Source: Christensenella sp. UBA7588 (GTDB lineage Bacteria > Bacillota > Clostridia > Christensenellales > CAG-917). From it: 64,000 nt of DNA. The stretch spans positions 84,484 through 148,483 of the forward strand of contig DLKM01000001.1 of NCBI GenBank assembly GCA_002478945.1. Reading direction: 5' to 3'. Positions 52,001 through 60,302 of this stretch are shown one piece after another. A program made the position numbers and the translations under genes. Numbering within the stretch: position 1 is the stretch's first letter; the number at the start of each line of letters is the position of its first letter. A model generated the notes under the pieces. It was not told the DNA's origin. It was given only the letters and a program-made list of their open reading frames with translations, and did no database searches.

Positions 52001-53504
52001 AATCGGTCACGATATAGTACGTTTCGTCGAGACCTACGCCGTTTTTGAGATTCGTTTCTATCGTAGACGCTTTTGTGCCTCTTGCGTAAACGTAACTCGA
52101 ATTATTGAAATATCTATCCAACAAATCGCTGCCTTTTATGGAACAAAGATGCATCTCGTTGTCAAACGGGAAAAGCGATTGTATTTGTCGTATGGTAACG
52201 TTTCCCGACGGCAGATTATACGGGTCTCTCGGCTTCAGATAACCGCCTGCAAGCACTATATCGTACTCGTCTCCCCACGTTTTCTGACCTTTCAGCAAAT
52301 ACACCTTTGCCATCAAAGTGCGCAACGCGTCGTAGTTGCGATAAGAACCGTTGTATCCGACCACCGTGTCGGGATAACCGATTTCGCTTCTGTATTTATT
52401 TACGAGGTCGTTGATAATCGAATCGCTTTCGGCAGTTGAATATTCGTAATTGCTCACGACGTTTGCCGTAGTCGATTTGTTGCCGTTTGCGAAGTTTACG
52501 GTCACGCCTGCGTGCGAAATTGCGTCGTTATAGCCGCCTGCCTGAATATGTTTTACGCCGTATGTGTCCACAAGAACGTAGGATTGATGCGTATGTCCTT
52601 CAAACACCACGTCGACGTATCCGTTGGATAGCGAGGCGTCGTACCACGTCAAGTCCTTGTCTTGTACGGAGCGCATAGAGGACGTGCTTTCGCCGTATCC
52701 GTCGTGAATCGACAACACGATATAGTCCGCGCCTTGTTTTTTAAGTTTTGCAGACTCTGCTTTGATAAGTGCCGTGAGTTGACTGCCCGTTTTGAAGAAC
52801 ACGTCTTGGCACATACTCGAAGATATGGAGGAATAGCAGTCTCCGATTGCTCCGATAATGCCTATTTTCGCTCCGCCTTTCTTTACGATTATCGAGGGTT
52901 GACAATAAGGTGCGATTCTGTTGGTAGCCCTCTCGTATACGTTGATTGCAAGGAATGGGAAATTAGCAAGTTGCGCGTTGGTCTTGATTTTGTCCGTTTT
53001 CCAGTCAAACTCGTGATTGCCCAGCGTCATTGCGGCGCAATCGATATAGTTCAGCCATTCGGTTGCGAGCTTGCCTTTCGTGTTGTTGGACTCGGAACTG
53101 CCCTGCCACATATCTCCCGAAGAAAGCACCACGGTATGACCGCTCTCCTGCTTGTTTTTGAGATAGGTGGTAAGCTCGTCTACGCCGGGTTGCGTGGACG
53201 TATCCGCGTACATACCGTGCAAATCGTTCATTGCGTAAAAATCGACTTGGACGACGACGTTTTGGGTACACTTGTCGCACAATCCGTCATTGTCGTCGTC
53301 GATATGAACGCAATATCCGTCCATATCCCTATAGCATTTGTCGCAGACTTTATCGCCGTTTGCGTCGATATGCATACATACGCCGTCGAAGTCAGTCGTA
53401 CCGCCGCCGGTCTGACCTCCGCCGTTAAGATTGCACGCAACGAGCGTGGCAACGCACGCCGCAATAAGCAATATAACCGCTAATATCGAAATCTTTTTTC
53501 TCAT
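49074..53504 (-). CDS. Giant lipoprotein with two 5'-nucleotidase/metallophosphatase modules and Cys-His-Asp repeats
   Basis: 1476 aa. Lipobox LVAC, Cys24. Order: two short CxHxDxNxDxxCDKC repeats (about 41-76); metallophosphatase plus 5'-nucleotidase C-terminal domain 1 (about 80-540; NDLHG at 89-93, SGDMWQGS, GNHEFDW, FEGHTHQSY); about ten repeats of the form HxDxDxNGxCDxCG (541-830); a second nucleotidase module (836-1290) with the same motifs; three more repeats; a C-terminal ~100-residue beta domain (about 1373-1476) of OB-fold type. UshA-like enzymes release phosphate and nucleosides from extracellular nucleotides. The repeats look like metal-binding linkers (Ca2+ or Zn2+); this is inference. 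The two modules are close homologues, so the gene grew by internal duplication. Confidence 0.9.
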   Translation of the reverse strand: MRKKISILAVILLIAACVATLVACNLNGGGQTGGGTTDFDGVCMHIDANGDKVCDKCYRDMDGYCVHIDDDNDGLCDKCTQNVVVQVDFYAMNDLHGMYADTSTQPGVDELTTYLKNKQESGHTVVLSSGDMWQGSSESNNTKGKLATEWLNYIDCAAMTLGNHEFDWKTDKIKTNAQLANFPFLAINVYERATNRIAPYCQPSIIVKKGGAKIGIIGAIGDCYSSISSSMCQDVFFKTGSQLTALIKAESAKLKKQGADYIVLSIHDGYGESTSSMRSVQDKDLTWYDASLSNGYVDVVFEGHTHQSYVLVDTYGVKHIQAGGYNDAISHAGVTVNFANGNKSTTANVVSNYEYSTAESDSIINDLVNKYRSEIGYPDTVVGYNGSYRNYDALRTLMAKVYLLKGQKTWGDEYDIVLAGGYLKPRDPYNLPSGNVTIRQIQSLFPFDNEMHLCSIKGSDLLDRYFNNSSYVYARGTKASTIETNLKNGVGLDETYYIVTDSYNTDYAANRLTVVKTLGTTAYPRDCFIEYIQAGKDGFKALDCTHIDANTDGKCDKCGKTIGECSHVDADKNGVCDKCGATVEVVCDKHIDEDGNGVCDECGKTFVCANHVDNDGDYKCDECSAHIHADANTDGKCDDCNEKYTDCSHVDADTNGVCDKCGETVGECSHVDADKNGECDKCGATVEVVCDKHIDEDGNGVCDECGKTFVCANHVDNNGDYKCDECSAHIHADADTDGKCDDCNEKYTDCSHVDDDTNGVCDKCGETIGECSHVDEDKNGECDKCGATVEVVCDKHIDEDGNGVCDNCSVTFVCAHADANNDDICDECRRNLIVVFTFFAINDLHGMYADTSTQPGVDELTTYLLNAQNSGYSLVLSSGDMWQGSTESNNTKGKLATEWLNYVNCTSMTLGNHEFDWKTDKIKSNAQLANFPFLAINVYDNSTNQRVSYCQPSTVVTMGGIKIGIIGAIGDCYSSISASMCSDVNFKTGSALTALVKAEATRLRNEEGVNYIIYSIHDGYSGSSSSLQDISDSAMSDWYDASLSNGYVDVVFEGHTHCSYTLKDSYGVYHAQGGGYNDGISQATLSYNILTGQKVTTVSIIANSVYKTEQSDDIINRLIEKYADEIGDPNEVVGYNDTYRDSSALTAAMAKAYLMKGQSVWGADYDIVLAGGYLNVRDPYCLPVGNVTVGQIQTLFPFDNEMQLCSIKGSDLLSRYFNNSSYVYARGTNASTIEANLRSGSGLNDTYYIVTDSYNSDYTKNNLTVVKTLGTTAYPRDCIIEYIKAGNFGTQCSGHVDADSDGICDKCSKSFTCANHVDTDGDYKCDKCSAHIHADANSDGKCDDCGAAVSNHTCADADGDYKCDECSEYMPNVYTVSKALALASTLGSGESTESIIIVGKIKSISNTTYGNCYIEDDEGNQLFVYGIYDESGSKYNALSYQPQVGDTIVMYGSILYYNGTTLELNKGVLKWCSGNA

Positions 53505-53515
53505 ATTCGCACCGA

Positions 53516-53533
53516 GTCCGCGTATGCGCGGAC
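53516..53533 (-). other. Hairpin just before the nucleotidase start codon
   Basis: Perfect 7-bp stem GTCCGCG / CGCGGAC with a 4-nt loop, about 12 bp upstream of the ATG. It may limit access to the weak ribosome site. From 53534 to 53650 I see only AT-rich leader DNA. Confidence 0.4.
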
Positions 53534-53656
53534 GAAATTTATTTATGTGTTTATATAATAATTATAATAATACTACCTTATATTTTCCACCCGAAACGGC
53601 GTTTTGTCAATATTTTGTGTCAAATTGGTCCTTGCGCTCCTTTTCCAAATAAAACC

Positions 53657-53690
53657 AAAAGCCCGACGTTCAGGGGGTGTCGGGCTTTCG
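53657..53690 (-). terminator. Terminator-like hairpin downstream of the 38-aa gene
   Basis: 10-bp stem AAAGCCCGAC / GTCGGGCTTT (53658-53667, 53679-53688), followed on the minus strand by TTGG and then TTTTATTT. Confidence 0.6.
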
Positions 53691-53777
53691 GTAAACAAAA
53701 ATAAGGGGGTAAAAATGTGCGTTGTTTGCTCAAGCAATCGCTTTGGCAGACAACGATACGAAACCGTCTTTTAACGT

Positions 53778-53894
53778 TCAGGACGCTTTGCGCATCATAC
53801 TGATGCGCACGAATACGATTTTTCCGTCCTTCGTTGCGATTTGTGAATTGTTGACTCCTGCTTTGTCGTTGATATGCGTCATATAGATTTTCAT
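53778..53894 (-). CDS. Small protein of 38 aa
   Basis: Starts at ATG 53894 after a strong AGGAG with 6-bp spacing; the longer in-frame start at 53966 lacks a ribosome site. The protein MKIYMTHINDKAGVNNSQIA continues to a basic end RISMMRKAS. No match is known to me. The good ribosome site, a downstream hairpin and divergence from a WYL regulator make it a plausible small gene, perhaps a target of that regulator. Confidence 0.45.
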   Translation of the reverse strand: MKIYMTHINDKAGVNNSQIATKDGKIVFVRISMMRKAS

Positions 53895-54001
53895 TTCTTT
53901 CTCCTGTGCGATTATTTGGGATTTTCCCTTGCTTGCAAGAATATAATATGATATAATGTGTACCAAAAACGGGACATATAAAAAGTTTTTACGGAGGTTT
54001 T

Positions 54002-54982
54002 ATGGCTCTCGAATCGAAAAAGACTCTGATATTCCGCATATATCAGATTTTGGAAGAATACAGCGATTTCGAACATCCGCTCACGCATCAGGAAATAATT
54101 GACAGGCTCGAGCGCGATTACGGAATAGAGTGCGAGCGCAAAGCCGTCGGTCGCAACCTCGCTTGCCTGAAAGAAATGGGGTTCGACATCGAAAGCGGAA
54201 AAGAAGGCTCGTATCTTGCCACGAGAAAGCTCGAAAATGCAGAGTTAAGATTGCTTATCGACAGCGTTTTGGCGTCGAGGAACGTCAACCCCACGCATTC
54301 CAAGCAGCTTATCGACAAACTCATCGGAATAGGCGGACACTACTTCAAAAGTCACGTCAAACACGTTTATTCGGTCAAAGATTGGGGAAAATCCGACAAT
54401 AAAGACTTCTTTTACAACATAGACGTAATCGACGAGGCAATCGAGCAAGGCAGAAAAATTCGCTTCGACTACAACAAAGTCGGTCTTGACAAAAAACTTC
54501 ATCCGTCCTTGCAACATACGGGTTCGCCGTATCAGATGCTGTTGCACAATCAACGCTACTATCTGATGATGTACGACGAATATTTCGAGCAAGTGGGCTA
54601 TTACAGACTGGACAAAATAACCAACATAACCATACTCGAAGATTCGGCAAAACCGCTCCGCGAAAACAAAGGCTTCGAAAGAGGCATCGACTACAAGGAA
54701 ATATCCACGTCTCTGCCGTATATGTACAACGACAAGCCCGTTATGGTTACGATAAAATGCCGCAATTATCTGATGGACACTTTGAGCGACTGGTTCGGCA
54801 CGGACTTTGCCGTGCGCAGAATCGACGACGAGCATTTTGCCGCAACTATAAAAGCAAGCGAAAAAGCGATGCTCTACTGGGTTTTGCAATACAACTACAA
54901 AGTTGAAGTTCTCTCTCCCGAATCGCTACGACAAAAGGTCGTCGAGAGTTTGCAAAAAACTTTAAGCAAGTATCAAGCGTAA
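54002..54982 (+). CDS. WYL-domain transcriptional regulator
   Basis: 326 aa, ribosome site GGAGG. The N-terminal winged helix (about 8-75: TLIFRIYQILEEYSDFEHPL, then QEIIDRLERDYGIECERKAVGRNL) is followed by a WYL domain (about 145-235: IRFDYNKVGL, QMLLHNQRYYLMMYDE, FRLDKI-type strand) and a C-terminal WCX extension. WYL proteins sense nucleic-acid or nucleotide ligands and often control defence or DNA-damage genes. A TATAAT-type box lies about 45 bp upstream (around 53945-53960). No defence gene is adjacent. Confidence 0.88.
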   Translation: MALESKKTLIFRIYQILEEYSDFEHPLTHQEIIDRLERDYGIECERKAVGRNLACLKEMGFDIESGKEGSYLATRKLENAELRLLIDSVLASRNVNPTHSKQLIDKLIGIGGHYFKSHVKHVYSVKDWGKSDNKDFFYNIDVIDEAIEQGRKIRFDYNKVGLDKKLHPSLQHTGSPYQMLLHNQRYYLMMYDEYFEQVGYYRLDKITNITILEDSAKPLRENKGFERGIDYKEISTSLPYMYNDKPVMVTIKCRNYLMDTLSDWFGTDFAVRRIDDEHFAATIKASEKAMLYWVLQYNYKVEVLSPESLRQKVVESLQKTLSKYQA

Positions 54983-54988
54983 AAAATA

Positions 54989-55017
54989 TTGACACTTTTC
55001 CCTCGTTATGGTACTAT
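54989..55017 (+). promoter_or_regulatory. Promoter of the cation ATPase transcript
   Basis: Consensus TTGACA (54989-54994), 17-bp spacer, TACTAT (55012-55017), directly before the riboswitch. Confidence 0.85.
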
Positions 55018-55136
55018 ACGAGTGCGTAAGGGAGTAATCGGCACCTACGGTGTAATAAAATCGCTAACACGAGCAACGCGCTCCGGTTTTATTTTGAACG
55101 ATGAGACTTATCCGTCAAGGATAAGTCTTTTTTTTT
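55018..55136 (+). promoter_or_regulatory. yybP-ykoY (manganese) riboswitch with terminator
   Basis: The conserved strands are present: GTAAGGGAGTAATCGGC at the 5' side and GAACGATGAGACTTATCC at the 3' side (consensus GGGGAGTA and GATGAGAC). A perfect terminator follows: GACTTATCC (55105-55113) with GGATAAGTC (55119-55127) and nine Ts. The 3' strand of P1 (CTTA) overlaps the terminator's first arm, so ligand-stabilised P1 would prevent termination: an ON switch for Mn2+. Confidence 0.85.
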
Positions 55137-55171
55137 CGACTTACGCACATAGAATACAACAAGGAGTATTT

Positions 55172-57865
55172 ATGAAAGAGTATCTACAACGAATCGACGA
55201 CGTTTTCGGACAAGTCAAATCCTCTCAAAACGGTCTGACGAATGAAGAAGCGGACGAAAGGCTGCTATCTCAAGGCAAGAACAAACTTGCCGAAGGCAAA
55301 AAAGAGCCGATGATTTTGCGTTTTCTCAAGCAATTCATAGAGCCGATGACGCTCATACTCATCGTTGCCGCCATTATCTCGGCGGTTATGTCGGGACTCA
55401 ATAAAGAATTTCCCACCGACGTAATCATCATTATGTCCGTGGTAATTATCAACGCATTGCTCGGCGTATTGCAGGAAAGCAAAGCCGAAAAAGCCATCGA
55501 CGCTCTGCAAAAAATTGCCGCCGCCACTTCCAAAGTTATCAGAAACGGTCGCATCGAAGTGATAAAGAGCGAGGATTTGGTCGTAGGAGACGTAATCGTT
55601 CTCGAAGCGGGAGACAGCGTACCTGCCGACGCTCGAATAATCGAGTGCGCAAGTATGAAAGTGGAAGAAGCCGCTCTCACGGGCGAATCCGTTCCCGTAC
55701 TCAAAACTTCGGACGTCATAGATTGCCAAAACGGCGCGGACGTGCCTCTCGGCGACAGAAAAAATATGGCGTTTATGGGCAGTACCGTCGTATACGGCAG
55801 AGGCAAAGCCGTTGTCGTCGCAACGGGTATGAACACCGAGATGGGCAAGATTGCAGACGCTTTGCAAACCGCAAAAGAAGGAAAAACTCCCCTTCAACAA
55901 AAGCTCTCGCAACTCAGCAAGGTCCTTACCTATATGGTTATCGGCATCTGCGTGGTTATATTTGCGATAAGCCTTATCAGAGCGGCGGTTGACGGCACCA
56001 TTAAAACGGACACGGCAGGCACCATTCTCAACACGTTTATGATTGCGGTATCGCTTGCCGTTGCGGCAATTCCCGAAGGTCTTGCCACGGTCGTTACAAT
56101 CGTGCTTTCAATCGGCGTGACGAATATGTCCAAACGCAATGCGATTATCCGCAAACTTACCGCCGTCGAAACTTTGGGTTGCACGCAGATTATCTGCTCG
56201 GACAAGACGGGTACGCTCACTCAAAACAAGATGACCGTCGTCGAACATTACGCAACGGACGAAAAATTGCTTGCCGACGCAATGTCGCTTTGCTCCGACG
56301 CGGAATACGACGAAGAAAAAGGCGAAGCGACGGGCGAACCCACCGAATGCGCTTTGGTAAATTACGCTTACACTCTCGGACTTGACAAAAACGAGAGAAA
56401 AACGGCTATGCCGAGAGTCGCGGAAATTCCCTTCGATTCTATGCGCAAAATGATGACCACCGTCCATAAAGACGAAAGCGGCAACATCGTGCAATACACC
56501 AAAGGTGCGCCCGACGAAATCGTCAAACGCTGCGCTTATACTCTCGTAGACGGACAAGCGGTGGAAATGACCGACGAAAGACGTGAGGAAATTCTTTCTC
56601 AAAACAAAGCGATGGCAGACAAAGCGCTCAGAGTGCTTGCGGTCGCTCAAAAGTCTCTCGACAACGTACCTGCCGACTGTCAATCCGACGAAATGGAAAA
56701 AGATATGTGCTTTATCGGTCTCGTCGGTATGATAGACCCCGTCCGCCCCGAAGTTTTGCCCGCAATCGAAGAATGCCGCAAAGCAGGCATACGCCCCGTA
56801 ATGATAACGGGCGACCACAAAGACACCGCCGTCGCAATCGCGATGCAACTGGGAATAATTACCGACCCCTCGCAAGCGATTACGGGCGCGGAACTTGACA
56901 AGATAAGCGACGAGGACTTTGCAAACGACGTAGAAAAATACTCCGTATACGCAAGAGTTCAGCCCGAACACAAGACGAGAATCGTCAATGCGTGGCGTGC
57001 AAAAGGCTATATCACGGCTATGACGGGAGACGGCGTAAACGACGCTCCGTCCATAAAGAACGCGGACATCGGCGTAGGTATGGGCATCACGGGTACGGAC
57101 GTTACGAAAAACGTTGCGGATATGATTCTCGCAGACGACAACTTTGCGACAATCGTGGCGGCGGCAGGAGAAGGCAGACGTATATACGACAATATCCGCA
57201 AATCCATTCAATTCCTGCTTGCTTCCAACCTGTCCGAAGTGTTGTCGATATTTATGGCAACGCTAATCGGATTCACGATATTCAAGCCTGCGCATTTGCT
57301 TTGGATAAACCTTATAACGGACTGCTTCCCCGCACTCTCGCTGGGTATGGAATCCGCCGAAAAAGATATTATGAATCGTCCGCCGAGAAACTCCAAAGAC
57401 GGCATCTTTGCAAACGGTATGGGCGCGGCAATAGCGTATCAGGGCGTGTTCCTTACTGCAATCACGCTTGCGTCCTACTTTATCGGCAGAGACGTTATCG
57501 CACAAATGCCTCAACACGCAAACGCCGCCTATACGGCTGCCGACGTCGGCTCGTCAATGGCGTTTTTGACGCTGTCTATGGCAGAGATATTCCACGCGTT
57601 CAATATGCGCTCTCTGCACGGCTCGATATTTGCGATAAAGAAACAAAACTGGTGGCTGTGGGGCGCAGGAGCAATCTCTCTTGCTCTTACGACTATCGTC
57701 GTAGAAGTTCCCTTCCTTGCCAACGCTTTCGAGCTTGCCAAACTCGACGCCGCAGAATACGGCATCGCGCTCGGTCTTGCGGTTACGGTTATTCCGCTCG
57801 TCGAAAATGTCAAAGCAATCGCAAGAGCTGTCAGAAAGAAGAAAGGCATACGCCTTGCGGCATAA
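55172..57865 (+). CDS. P-type cation-transporting ATPase (Ca2+/Mn2+ exporter type)
   Basis: 897 aa from ATG 55172 (ribosome site AAGGAG); an upstream in-frame extension would run through the riboswitch and is rejected. P2-type layout: N-terminal cation-ATPase domain, TGESVPV, the membrane motif AAIPEGL, phosphorylation site SDKTGTLTQ (Asp about 345), KGAPDE nucleotide site, MTGDGVNDAPSIKNADIG hinge, and a C-terminal six-helix domain. Lactococcal homologues under yybP-ykoY control export Mn2+; others move Ca2+. Riboswitch control favours manganese export here. Confidence 0.93.
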   Translation: MKEYLQRIDDVFGQVKSSQNGLTNEEADERLLSQGKNKLAEGKKEPMILRFLKQFIEPMTLILIVAAIISAVMSGLNKEFPTDVIIIMSVVIINALLGVLQESKAEKAIDALQKIAAATSKVIRNGRIEVIKSEDLVVGDVIVLEAGDSVPADARIIECASMKVEEAALTGESVPVLKTSDVIDCQNGADVPLGDRKNMAFMGSTVVYGRGKAVVVATGMNTEMGKIADALQTAKEGKTPLQQKLSQLSKVLTYMVIGICVVIFAISLIRAAVDGTIKTDTAGTILNTFMIAVSLAVAAIPEGLATVVTIVLSIGVTNMSKRNAIIRKLTAVETLGCTQIICSDKTGTLTQNKMTVVEHYATDEKLLADAMSLCSDAEYDEEKGEATGEPTECALVNYAYTLGLDKNERKTAMPRVAEIPFDSMRKMMTTVHKDESGNIVQYTKGAPDEIVKRCAYTLVDGQAVEMTDERREEILSQNKAMADKALRVLAVAQKSLDNVPADCQSDEMEKDMCFIGLVGMIDPVRPEVLPAIEECRKAGIRPVMITGDHKDTAVAIAMQLGIITDPSQAITGAELDKISDEDFANDVEKYSVYARVQPEHKTRIVNAWRAKGYITAMTGDGVNDAPSIKNADIGVGMGITGTDVTKNVADMILADDNFATIVAAAGEGRRIYDNIRKSIQFLLASNLSEVLSIFMATLIGFTIFKPAHLLWINLITDCFPALSLGMESAEKDIMNRPPRNSKDGIFANGMGAAIAYQGVFLTAITLASYFIGRDVIAQMPQHANAAYTAADVGSSMAFLTLSMAEIFHAFNMRSLHGSIFAIKKQNWWLWGAGAISLALTTIVVEVPFLANAFELAKLDAAEYGIALGLAVTVIPLVENVKAIARAVRKKKGIRLAA

Positions 57866-57874
57866 CAAAAGTTA

Positions 57875-57909
57875 TCCGCCGTCGAATACGATTCGGCGGC
57901 GGATTTTTT
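57875..57909 (+). terminator. Terminator of the P-type ATPase gene
   Basis: 12-bp stem (57875-57886 with 57892-57903) with one mismatch, T6 run. Confidence 0.88.
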
Positions 57910-57994
57910 ATGCTTTGTCGATGCAAAAAACAGTTTTCAATTTGAATAATCGGGTATATTATATTACATATAGCATTTGAAACAGGAGCAATTT

Positions 57995-59281
57995 ATGGAT
58001 AAATATGCAATCGTAAACGCCAACGTTATAACGGGCAAACTCGACGAGGACGTTCAAAAAGGCAAAGCCGTAATCGTAGAAAACGGCAAAATCGTCGATA
58101 TTACGGACGATAATGCAAAACTCGCAGGATTGAAAACCGTTGACCTCAACGGCAAATACTTGTTGCCGGGTCTTATCAATATGCACGTACACCTCCCCGG
58201 CGGAGGTATGCCCAAAGATACCAAAAAGCAAAATAAAGAGACCGTTCGCAAACTTATGAGCCACAAACTCACCAAGTATATCGTCTACAAACTTTGCGCA
58301 GGTTACGCCAAGACGGAACTTATGTCGGGCGTTACCACGATTCGCACGGTTGGCGGTCTCGACGACATCGACTCCACGATAAGAGACAAAGGCGCGCAAG
58401 GCAAAATCAAAGCACCTCGCATTCTTGCGTCCAATATGGCAGTTTCCGTAAAAGACGGACATATGGCAGGGCTTTTGGCATACGAGGCAAAAGACGCAAA
58501 AGACGGCGTTCGTCTCGTCGACGAGATTGCAAAGACAAAACCCGACCTCATCAAACTGATGATAACGGGCGGTATTCTCGACGCAAAGAAAGAAGGCGAA
58601 CCGGGCGTATTGCGTATGTCCCCCGACATCGTCAAAGCGTGCTGCGACGAGGCGCACAAGTTGGGCTTTAAGGTTGCGGCGCACGTCGAAAGTCCGCAAG
58701 GCGTTACCGTTGCTCTCGAAGGCGGCGTGGACACTATCGAACACGGCGGCACGGTTACGGAACACGAGATAGAGTTGTTCAAGAAAAACGGCTCCGCGCA
58801 CATTCTTACAATCTCCCCCGTCATTCCTCTGTGCTTTTTCGACCTTGCGAAATCGGGCGGTACGAAACTCCACAAAATCAACAGCGAAGTGGTGTTCGAG
58901 GGTATGTTGCAATGCGCAAAAACCTGCCTTGAAAACGGCATTCCCGTCGGTCTCGGCACGGACACGGCTTGTCCGTTCGTAACCCATTACGATATGTGGA
59001 GAGAGTTGGTATATTTCCACAAATATCTCGGCGCAAGCAACGCAATGGCAATATACACCGCAACTCTCGGCAATGCGAAAATCGCTCGAATCGACGATAT
59101 TACCGGCAGCGTAGAAGTCGGAAAATCCGCAGACTTTATGGTTGTGGAAAACAATCCTCTTGAAAACCTCGAAGCGTTGAGAAACCCCAAAATGGTGGTT
59201 TTGAGAGGCAAAATCATCAACAACCCCAAAGTCAAAAAATACGCTTACGTCGAAGAAGAACTCGACAAGCATTTGCATTGA
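57995..59281 (+). CDS. Amidohydrolase (imidazolonepropionase/prolidase-like)
   Basis: 428 aa from ATG 57995 (AGGAG at good spacing). Metal-dependent TIM-barrel hydrolase: HxH at H64/H66 (INMHVHLPGGG), bridging Lys187 (LIKLMITGG), H230 (AAHVESPQG), H250 (TIEHGG) and Asp323 (GLGTDTACPF). The flanking beta domain (IVNANVITG at the N-terminus, GKSADFMVVENNPL at the C-terminus) completes the fold. Members act on cyclic amides or dipeptides; no neighbour fixes the substrate. Followed by a terminator. Confidence 0.9.
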   Translation: MDKYAIVNANVITGKLDEDVQKGKAVIVENGKIVDITDDNAKLAGLKTVDLNGKYLLPGLINMHVHLPGGGMPKDTKKQNKETVRKLMSHKLTKYIVYKLCAGYAKTELMSGVTTIRTVGGLDDIDSTIRDKGAQGKIKAPRILASNMAVSVKDGHMAGLLAYEAKDAKDGVRLVDEIAKTKPDLIKLMITGGILDAKKEGEPGVLRMSPDIVKACCDEAHKLGFKVAAHVESPQGVTVALEGGVDTIEHGGTVTEHEIELFKKNGSAHILTISPVIPLCFFDLAKSGGTKLHKINSEVVFEGMLQCAKTCLENGIPVGLGTDTACPFVTHYDMWRELVYFHKYLGASNAMAIYTATLGNAKIARIDDITGSVEVGKSADFMVVENNPLENLEALRNPKMVVLRGKIINNPKVKKYAYVEEELDKHLH

Positions 59282-59304
59282 CAAATTAGATTTTAGCGTA
59301 TACG

Positions 59305-59332
59305 AAAAGCGTCCCGAAAGGACGCTTTTTTG
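59305..59332 (+). terminator. Terminator of the amidohydrolase gene
   Basis: Stem AAAGCGTCC / GGACGCTTT, loop CGAAA, T6 run. Confidence 0.88.
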
Positions 59333-59397
59333 TTTGAAAAACATACTATCGTTCATTTTTACGCCGCGCTCGACATACGTTTATACGAGGTGGTGTT

Positions 59398-60144
59398 ATG
59401 GACAGCAAAAAAGAAATTATAGTCCTCTCGGGAGGCGGACACAAAGGGTTGGTCAAAATTCAAAACGTCGTTGGCAAGGACAATTACATAAAAGGAAGTT
59501 GCAATCTCGACTTCAGACCGAACAACGCAACGCTATATCTTGTGAGCGATAATATTGCGAAAATCAAACTTAACGATACGAATACGACGTTTGAAGTGCC
59601 GTTTCGCGCGGCAGAAGAACGCTGTTGCGTGGTGCGTTCGAGTTCGGTAACGATGTTCGGAGGAGGAATGCAAAAAAGCAAAGCTCTTGCCAAAATCGAC
59701 GAATACAACAAACAAAGCGTGCAGGTAGCAAGCAGTCGCAAAGCCGCAGAGCAAAAAACGGACGCGGTAAAAAAAGAAGAAATGACCATCGACGACGTTT
59801 TGTCGGCAAGCGAATGGACCAAATACGACGGCAACAATTTTTACTTCGCCGTCAAGCCTCAACTCGACGAAATGTTCGTCTGTTATCCCGAAGAAAAAAC
59901 GCTTTGCGACGCCGTTCCCAACTCCAAATGGGTGCGAGTCGATACTGCCGACGGTTATTACGTCGTGGGCGTTTTGTTCAACGACGACACGCCCTCGTTT
60001 ATCTGTTACGGCGTTCCGTCGGAGAGCAAAACTCAACCCCCGAAAGAACTTCAAAACGCTTGCGTATGGCTCCCGACGGAAAACGGAGAGCGCGGATACT
60101 GGCTGATATATCAATCGGCGCGCAACGGCGAAATCGTAAAATAA
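59398..60144 (+). CDS. Hypothetical protein (248 aa)
   Basis: Not recognised. Starts after CGAGGTGG. Residues 1-80 are beta-rich with a glycine-rich turn (LSGGGHKG) and FRPNNATLYLVSDNIAKIKL, perhaps a small barrel; 95-135 is a charged helical linker (KSKALAKIDEYNKQ, KKEEMTIDDVLSA); 136-248 is a second beta domain with several Trp/Tyr (YYVVGVLFNDDTPSFICYG, ERGYWLIYQSA). No signal or membrane segment. The C-terminal part resembles domains found at the end of proteins that bind small molecules, but I will not name a function. Confidence 0.7.
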   Translation: MDSKKEIIVLSGGGHKGLVKIQNVVGKDNYIKGSCNLDFRPNNATLYLVSDNIAKIKLNDTNTTFEVPFRAAEERCCVVRSSSVTMFGGGMQKSKALAKIDEYNKQSVQVASSRKAAEQKTDAVKKEEMTIDDVLSASEWTKYDGNNFYFAVKPQLDEMFVCYPEEKTLCDAVPNSKWVRVDTADGYYVVGVLFNDDTPSFICYGVPSESKTQPPKELQNACVWLPTENGERGYWLIYQSARNGEIVK

Positions 60145-60167
60145 CAAACGCTTTTACCGCTCGCAAA

Positions 60168-60198
60168 CGTAAAGGCGCAACACTTTGCGCTTTTACGA
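60168..60198 (+). terminator. Terminator of the 248-aa gene
   Basis: Stem GTAAAGGCGCA / TGCGCTTTTAC with a short loop; the T-tract is weak. Confidence 0.55.
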
Positions 60199-60202
60199 AA
60201 AA

Positions 60203-60236
60203 AACGAATGCGGACGAAACTTTCGTTTCGTCCGCT
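60203..60236 (-). terminator. Terminator of the BspA-like lipoprotein gene
   Basis: Perfect GCGGACGAAA / TTTCGTCCGC hairpin (60210-60235) and a T-rich tail on the minus strand. Confidence 0.75.
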
Positions 60237-60302
60237 CTTTGTCGTTTGTACGCACCCACACTTCCTCGACGAGGAGTATGGTTATAAACGGTGCTTGTTT
60301 AA

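Noticed and set aside
57959..59356. 465-codon minus-strand open frame opposite the amidohydrolase
   Set aside because: The plus-strand amidohydrolase has all catalytic residues and a ribosome site.
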